From positions 1-58,174 of the forward strand of contig NZ_AOJH01000068.1 of NCBI RefSeq assembly GCF_000337355.1: a stretch of 58,174 nucleotides of DNA. The letters are read 5' to 3'. Under the pieces are notes generated by a model. That model made no database searches. It was not told the origin of the DNA and worked only from the letters and a program-made list of their open reading frames with translations. The translations under genes and the position numbers were made by a program. The DNA comes from Halorubrum kocurii JCM 14978. GTDB lineage: Archaea > Halobacteriota > Halobacteria > Halobacteriales > Haloferacaceae. Below are positions 52,685 to 58,174 of the stretch, one piece after another. Position 1 is the stretch's first letter, and the number at the start of each line of letters is the position of its first letter.

Positions 52685-54957
52685 CCGATCGCGCCGACGC
52701 TGAGGGCGGTCGCTCCGACGCCGGGAGCGGTCGCTCCGACGGCGGCGTCGACCGTCGGACCGTCCTCGGCGCGCTCGCCGGAGCGGGGAGCGCCGCGATC
52801 GCGGGCTGTTCCGGCTCGGAGCCGGACGACGCCGCGACCAGCGGACTGGAGGCGGAGACGCTCGAGGAGCTCGCGGCCCGGTTCGCGCCGACGCTGTACT
52901 TCGACTCCGCGGAGCCGTGGTTCCCGACCGACCCCCGCCCGTACACGGTCGAGGAGGGCGGCGAGACGGTCGTCGACGGGTTCGCGGCGTTCGACGGCTA
53001 CCATGAGCGGTACGACGAGGCGGGGGAGCCGCCCGACCCGACCGTCTTCTACAACGGTGTCCGGTACGAGGACTCCCCGCTCGCGGTCGTCCAGTTCTGG
53101 ATCTACTCCTCGTTCGATCAGTTCACGGCCAACTTCCACTGGCACGACTGGGAGGTGCTCCACGTCTTCGTCGACCTCGACACGGGCGACCCGCAGCTGT
53201 ACGTCGCCAGCTCGCACTCCCGCAGCGTGCCGAACAACGAGTTCCTCGACCCGGAGCCCGACGCGATCCCGCGGATCCTCACCGAGCTCGGGTCGCACTC
53301 CAGCACCCTCTCGGTCAACGAGAACCCCGACGGCTTCCAGCGGGTCGGCGAGGAGGGGCTGCTCGCGGACATCACGAACACGACGATCGACACCGTCGAG
53401 GACCTCCTCGGGATCCCCATCGCGTACGGGCTCCCGCGCGACGAGGGGATGCGGCTTCCGTTCGTCGTCCCCGAGTACGAGGGCGAGCCGATCTACGAGC
53501 ACCCCGACCTCCCGTCGGTCACCGCCGAGTCGCTGGTCGACGACGCCCTCTCGATCCGGTCGCTCGACGCGCTGCGCTCGCCGCCGACCGACCTCCCGCT
53601 CCGGGAGACGGGGATCGCCTTCCGGTACGCCGACCGCGAGGACGCGACCGCGGACGAGGTCGCCGAGGAAGTCGTCGGGTACGACCTCGTCGAGACCGCC
53701 GAACTGGAGGACATCGCGGCGTTCACCGGCCCGCAGCTGAGCTTCGAGTTCGCGGTTCCGGAAGCCGTCGAAGACGCCGTCGCCGGCCACATCACGACCA
53801 CCGGCGTCCCGTGGGACCAGCCGCGGTACGAGAACCCCGCGCTCGACGTGACCGCCGGGAACCACCGCGCGGAGCTCGCCGGTCGGTACGACGCGATCGC
53901 CGACGCCGAGTCGCTCGGCGCCGGGGCGGCCGAGGAGCTCGACGCCGTCGTCGCGCGCGTCACCCGGGCGACCGAGACCGACGAGGCCCCCGACGGGGAG
54001 GGGTTGACGACGACCGATGCGGTCACCGAGTCGTTCGTGCTGATCGAGAGCGACCCCGAGGCGGTTCCGACGTTCGCCGGCGGGGTCGCGGTCGCGAACG
54101 GGGTCCCGGAGGGCGACCACCGCCTGACGATCAACGGCGCCGGGCAGGCCCCGCACAGCGAGACGCTGACCGTCTCGGCCGACGAGCCGGTGACGACGGC
54201 GGGCGTCGACAGCGAGATCCCTCTCGTCGCCAGGGAGAACGCGCGGAAGGTGGAGATCGACGACGCGGACAGCGACGTCGACCTGGCCCGCACGGCGATC
54301 GAGGACGACTTCGCCGGTCGGATTTACGACTCCGCTGTCGACGGGACCGACGCGGTGTACGTGCACGCCGGCGGCGCGTACACGACCGAGGTCCGCGACG
54401 CCGACGACGAGATCGGGGCGTACCGGGTCAACCCTGACCCGCCGGGGAGAGACGACGACTCGGACGACGGTGACGACTCGGACGACGGCGCCGACTCCGA
54501 GGGGAACGCCCCGATCCGGATCGACCGCCCGGAGACCGGCGCGGCTCCGCTCGCCGGCTACGTCGCCGACGTGGCCGAGGAGACGCGCGCCGCGGTCGCG
54601 GCCGCGGCGGCGGAGGGCGACGACGGCGACGACGATGACGACGACGGGAGCGACGACGCTAGCGGCGGGGGCGGCTCCGGCGGCTCCGGCGGCCCGTCGA
54701 ACGCGGTGAACGGCCTCGAACGCGCCCTCGCCGCAGCGGTCGACGCCGCGGAGCGGGCCGAGGAGCGCGCCCGCGAGGGCGACGGCGAGGGGACCGACCG
54801 CCAGCTGGAGAACGTGCTCGCCCGGATCGCGCGGATCGAGGAGCGGCTCGAAGCGGCGCGCGAGGGGCTCCCCCCCGGCCTCGCGAACGCGACCGGGAAG
54901 CGGGTCGAGCAGGCGACCCGGCGGGTCGAGCAGGCGCAAAACGCCGGGAAGCTATAG
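52681..54957 (+). CDS. Large Tat lipoprotein with HDWE motif, unknown
   Basis: The product has 758 residues. Tat signal DRRTVLGALAG and lipobox IAGC (Cys near residue 43). The domain at about 65-230 has FWIYSSFDQFTANF followed by HWHDWEVLHVFVD. The HDWE element and the Asp/Tyr-rich surroundings resemble NPP1/NLP and Vps62 beta-sandwich families, but I cannot confirm it. The middle (about 330-560) is beta-rich with an Ig-like patch (VPEGDHRLTINGAGQ). An Asp/Gly linker (about 595-675) precedes a C-terminal coiled helix (LENVLARIARIEERLEAARE). The start GTG overlaps the leader peptide stop. Confidence 0.7.
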   Translation: MTDRADAEGGRSDAGSGRSDGGVDRRTVLGALAGAGSAAIAGCSGSEPDDAATSGLEAETLEELAARFAPTLYFDSAEPWFPTDPRPYTVEEGGETVVDGFAAFDGYHERYDEAGEPPDPTVFYNGVRYEDSPLAVVQFWIYSSFDQFTANFHWHDWEVLHVFVDLDTGDPQLYVASSHSRSVPNNEFLDPEPDAIPRILTELGSHSSTLSVNENPDGFQRVGEEGLLADITNTTIDTVEDLLGIPIAYGLPRDEGMRLPFVVPEYEGEPIYEHPDLPSVTAESLVDDALSIRSLDALRSPPTDLPLRETGIAFRYADREDATADEVAEEVVGYDLVETAELEDIAAFTGPQLSFEFAVPEAVEDAVAGHITTTGVPWDQPRYENPALDVTAGNHRAELAGRYDAIADAESLGAGAAEELDAVVARVTRATETDEAPDGEGLTTTDAVTESFVLIESDPEAVPTFAGGVAVANGVPEGDHRLTINGAGQAPHSETLTVSADEPVTTAGVDSEIPLVARENARKVEIDDADSDVDLARTAIEDDFAGRIYDSAVDGTDAVYVHAGGAYTTEVRDADDEIGAYRVNPDPPGRDDDSDDGDDSDDGADSEGNAPIRIDRPETGAAPLAGYVADVAEETRAAVAAAAAEGDDGDDDDDDGSDDASGGGGSGGSGGPSNAVNGLERALAAAVDAAERAEERAREGDGEGTDRQLENVLARIARIEERLEAAREGLPPGLANATGKRVEQATRRVEQAQNAGKL

Positions 54958-55068
54958 GCGGCGGTCCGCTTCTCGCCGGCTTCACCGCCGCCCACGAGCC
55001 AGTGTGCCACGGCGCACCACTGGATGGAAAGCTATACGACGCCGACCCGACCACGGGTATATAAGCAG

Positions 55069-57741
55069 ATGTCTCAGGAGGGTTACGACCACACCGCGGT
55101 CGAGAAACGGTGGCAGGAGGCGTGGGACGACGCCTCCGTGTATCGCACGCCGGACGAGGTGGACGACCCCACCTACGTGCTGGGGATGTACCCGTACCCG
55201 TCCGGGAAGCTGCACATGGGCCACGTCCGCAACTACACCATCACGGACGCGTACGCCCGGTACCGCCGGATGCGCGGCGACGACGTGCTCCACCCGATGG
55301 GGTGGGACGCGTTCGGGCTCCCGGCCGAGAACGCCGCGAAGGAGCGGGACACCAACCCCCGCGACTGGACGTTCGACTGCATCGACACGATGAAGGGACA
55401 GATGAAGTCGATGGGGTTCGGCTACGACTGGGACCGGGAGGTCACCACCTGCACCCCGGAGTACTACCAGTGGAACCAGTGGCTGTTCCGCCGGTTCCAC
55501 GAGGCGGGGCTCGTCGAGCGCCGCGACGCCGAGGTGAACTGGTGTCCCTCCTGCGAGACCGTCCTCGCCGACGAGCAGGTGGAGGGCGACGACGAGCTGT
55601 GCTGGCGCTGTGACACCCCCGTCGAGACCCGCGACCTGGACCAGTGGTTCCTGGAGATTACGGAGTACGCCGACGAGCTGATCGACGCGATCGACGAGCT
55701 GGAGGGGTGGCCCGACTCCGTGCGCCAGATGCAGCGCAACTGGATCGGCCGCCAGCACGGGACGACGCTCGATTTCCACATCGATGGCCACGGCCCCGTG
55801 CAGGCGTTCACCACCCGCGTCGACACGATCCACGGCGCGACGTTCTTCGCGCTCGCCCCCGATCACCCGATCAGCGAGGAGCTGGCCGCCGAGGACGACG
55901 CGGTCCACGAGTTCGTCCACCACGAGGCCGACCCCGAGGGCGATGAGCCGAACGGCGTCGCGACCGGCCTCACCGCCACCAACCCCGCCACGGGCGAGGA
56001 GATCCCCGTGTTCGTCGCCGACTTCGTTCTCTCCGACGTGGGGACGGGCGCGCTGATGGCGGTGCCCGGGCACGACGACCGCGACCACGCGTTCGCCGAG
56101 AAGATGGGCGTCGACATCGAGCCGGTGATCGCCCCGGAGCCCGACGACTGGGACGGCGAGACGCTCCCTGAGGCCCCCGACGTGAGCGAGGCGGCGTTCA
56201 CGGACGACGGCGTCGTGATCAACTCCGGCGAGTACAGCGGCCTCGACAGCGAGACGGCCCGCGAGCGGCTCACGGAGGACATCGAGAGCGCCGAGGCGAC
56301 CACCCAGTACCGCCTCCGCGACTGGGGCATCTCCCGGCAGCGCTACTGGGGGACCCCGATCCCGGTCGTCCACTGCGACGACTGCGGCTCGGTGCTCGTG
56401 CCCGAGGCGGACCTGCCGGTCGAGCTACCCGAGTTCATCAACACGACGGGGAACCCGCTCGACGCCGCCGAGGAGTGGAAGCAGACGACCTGCCCGGAGT
56501 GCGGCGGGCCCGCGACCCGCGAGACGGACACGATGGACACGTTCGTCGACTCCTCGTGGTACTTCCTGCGCTACGTCTCGCCCGGGAACGAGGCGGTCCC
56601 CTTCGACCTGGACCGCGCGAACGACTGGATGCCGGTCGACCAGTACGTGGGCGGCATCGAGCACGCTGTGATGCACCTGCTGTACTCCCGGTTCGTCACC
56701 AAGGTGCTGGCCGACGAAGAGGGGCTCGACCACCGCGAGCCGTTCACGAACCTGCTGGCGCAGGGGATGGTCCAGCTGGAGGGCGAGAAGATGTCCAAGT
56801 CGAAGGGGAACACGGTCTCTCCGCAGCGCATCGTCGAGGAGTACGGCGCCGACACGGCCCGCCTGTTCATGATGCAGGCCGCCCAGCCGGAGCGCGACTT
56901 CGACTGGTCCGAGGAGGGCGTCAAGTCGACGCACCGCTTCCTGGCGCGGCTGACCGACCTGGTCGAGGCGTACGCGGCCGGGGAGACGGGAACCGCGCCC
57001 GCCGACGCCGGCCGCGATGAAATCGACGACTACGTCGCCGGCGAGGTCGACGCCGCGGTCGCCATCGCCGGCGCGGAGTACGACGACCTCACGTTCAACG
57101 TCGCGCTGCGCGAGGCGCAGGACCTCGTGGGGACGCTCCGAAGCTACCGGGACCACGCCGACCCGAACCCGGAGACGTACGAGCGCGGCCTCGACGCGGC
57201 CGTCCGCCTGCTCGCGCCGGTCGTCCCGCACCTCGCCGAGGAGCTGTGGGCGACGCTGGACCGCGACGGGTTCGTCGTCGAGGCCGACTGGCCGACCGCG
57301 ACGGCCGACCGCGAGACGGTCGAGCGCCGCCGCCGGCTGGTCGAGAACACCCGCGAGGACGTGCGCGACATCGTCGACGTCGCGGGCATCGAGGACCCCG
57401 AGCGGATCGACGTCGTCGTCGCGCCCGACTGGAAGTACGACGCGCTGTCGATCGCGATCGACAGCGACGCCGACAACCTCATCTCCGAGCTGATGGGGGA
57501 GCCGCACATCCGCGAGCGGGGCGACGACGCGGCCTCGTACGGGCAGGACCTGCAGGCGAACCGCGAGGCGCTACAGGAGACCCTGTCGGGGGACGACGAG
57601 TATGAGGCACTGCGCGCGGCCTCGTGGCTGATCGAGCGCGAGTTCGACGCGCCGGTGAGCGTCGAGCGCGCCGCGGACGCCGACGAGTCGGTGGTCCGGA
57701 AGGCCGAGCCAGGCCGGCCGGCGATCGACATCGTCGAGTAG
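55069..57741 (+). CDS. leuS: Leucyl-tRNA synthetase
   Basis: It charges tRNA-Leu. It has 890 residues. HIGH-equivalent HMGH in YPSGKLHMGHVRNY, a CP1 editing domain (about 230-430: TTRVDTIHGATFFALAP with the editing Asp), zinc-ribbon Cys in CPSCETV and CWRCDTP, KMSKS in KMSKSKGNTV, and the C-terminal anticodon domain. The MSQEGYD start matches haloarchaeal homologues. TATATAAG lies only 5-12 nt before the ATG, too close to be its TATA box; GCTATACGA (55031-55039) is better placed. Confidence 0.96.
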   Translation: MSQEGYDHTAVEKRWQEAWDDASVYRTPDEVDDPTYVLGMYPYPSGKLHMGHVRNYTITDAYARYRRMRGDDVLHPMGWDAFGLPAENAAKERDTNPRDWTFDCIDTMKGQMKSMGFGYDWDREVTTCTPEYYQWNQWLFRRFHEAGLVERRDAEVNWCPSCETVLADEQVEGDDELCWRCDTPVETRDLDQWFLEITEYADELIDAIDELEGWPDSVRQMQRNWIGRQHGTTLDFHIDGHGPVQAFTTRVDTIHGATFFALAPDHPISEELAAEDDAVHEFVHHEADPEGDEPNGVATGLTATNPATGEEIPVFVADFVLSDVGTGALMAVPGHDDRDHAFAEKMGVDIEPVIAPEPDDWDGETLPEAPDVSEAAFTDDGVVINSGEYSGLDSETARERLTEDIESAEATTQYRLRDWGISRQRYWGTPIPVVHCDDCGSVLVPEADLPVELPEFINTTGNPLDAAEEWKQTTCPECGGPATRETDTMDTFVDSSWYFLRYVSPGNEAVPFDLDRANDWMPVDQYVGGIEHAVMHLLYSRFVTKVLADEEGLDHREPFTNLLAQGMVQLEGEKMSKSKGNTVSPQRIVEEYGADTARLFMMQAAQPERDFDWSEEGVKSTHRFLARLTDLVEAYAAGETGTAPADAGRDEIDDYVAGEVDAAVAIAGAEYDDLTFNVALREAQDLVGTLRSYRDHADPNPETYERGLDAAVRLLAPVVPHLAEELWATLDRDGFVVEADWPTATADRETVERRRRLVENTREDVRDIVDVAGIEDPERIDVVVAPDWKYDALSIAIDSDADNLISELMGEPHIRERGDDAASYGQDLQANREALQETLSGDDEYEALRAASWLIEREFDAPVSVERAADADESVVRKAEPGRPAIDIVE

Positions 57742-57813
57742 GGACCCGGCGCTCATTTTTAAACGGCCCCGGCGGCCCGGAAGCGATTAGTCGGCGGCGA
57801 CACCCGTTCGCGT

Positions 57814-58174
57814 ATGGAGGACCCTGACGCCCCCGCCCGCGACGACCCCTACGCCCCCGCCCGCGACGCCCTCGCCGGCGACGGACTGGCCGGCGGCGCA
57901 GCCGATTCCGACCCCGCCGTCCTCGCCGCTCGCCTCGACGACGCGGACCCGCTCTCCTCGTTCGCCGACCGGTACCGCGTTCCGGACGACCTGCTCTACA
58001 TGGACGGCAACTCGCTCGGCCCCGCCAGCGACGCCGCCCTCGCGAGCCTCGATCGGGTCGTCGACGAGTGGCGCGAGCTCCTGATCTCCGGGTGGACCGA
58101 CGCCGACCCGCCCTGGTTCTCGGTCGGCGAGCGGCTCGGCGACGCGCTCGCGCCGCTCGTCGGTGCCGACCCCG
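57814..58174 (+). CDS. kynU: Kynureninase, 5' part (runs off the window)
   Basis: This PLP enzyme splits kynurenine to anthranilate and alanine in tryptophan breakdown. Only the first 120 residues are present. After a Pro/Ala-rich halophile extension they show LYMDGNSLGPASDAAL, the conserved N-terminal motif, then WRELLISGWTDADPPWFS, the Trp-rich family signature. The ATG at 57814 is the likely start; TATA-like sequences are near 57756-57764 and 57784-57790. Confidence 0.85.
   Translation, partial: MEDPDAPARDDPYAPARDALAGDGLAGGAADSDPAVLAARLDDADPLSSFADRYRVPDDLLYMDGNSLGPASDAALASLDRVVDEWRELLISGWTDADPPWFSVGERLGDALAPLVGADP

Overview
The window is chromosomal DNA of a halophilic archaeon, most likely Halorubrum or a close relative (genus inferred, not proven). 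The DNA is very GC-rich and the proteins are strongly acidic. Many genes have a TATA box about 25-35 nt before the start codon and almost no leader. The gene set is archaeal: A-type ATP synthase, L40e, Sec61-beta, TiaS, CTP-dependent riboflavin kinase, CDP-archaeol synthase, family 4 uracil-DNA glycosylase, Tat lipoproteins and a bacteriorhodopsin.

Layout. 0-7.3 kb: cysS, ilvA, a photolyase, two small proteins and a DUF7512/TauE-SafE exporter pair. 7.8-19.8 kb: the A-ATP synthase cluster on the minus strand (atpH-I-K-E-C-F-A-B, later atpD). A bacteriorhodopsin gene (bop) and its regulator gene (bat) lie in the same direction between atpB and atpD, so a light-driven proton pump and its sensor sit inside the cluster for the enzyme that uses the proton gradient. 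19.9-34 kb: a MinD4-like ATPase, tiaS, several small haloarchaeal proteins, an M24 peptidase, a zinc alcohol dehydrogenase behind an AT-rich promoter, a K+/H+ antiporter pair and an RNase R-like enzyme. 34-37 kb: a pilin, tRNA-Ala(CGC) flanked by partial copies of its 3' end (old attachment-site scars), and the rbkR-ribB riboflavin pair. 37-46 kb: ilvE, proline dehydrogenase, carS, hisH with a palindromic in-frame insert, and a phnD-C-E type ABC importer. 46-58 kb: udg, glycerate kinase, endonuclease-dU-like, metallo-hydrolase, rpl40e, thioredoxin, Sec61-beta, pdxT-hisE, a large surface lipoprotein with an HDWE motif, leuS and the start of kynU.

The best candidates for something undescribed are these. 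(1) A repeated intergenic element at four places. In all four a TTATAA box lies exactly 23 nt before a conserved GAACAC 5' box, although the 23-nt spacers differ. All four end in a conserved CCTCCCC-containing 3' box. Two copies carry a long stem between the boxes whose distal pairs differ by compensating changes. This looks like a family of promoter-driven structured RNAs. (2) The LOV-Bat/bacteriorhodopsin pair inside the atp cluster, with a near-consensus Bat-type activator site before bop. (3) An 18-codon insert made of two hairpins inside hisH. (4) Several unrelated minisatellites lying just upstream of promoters. No database search was possible; family names rest on recognised motifs.
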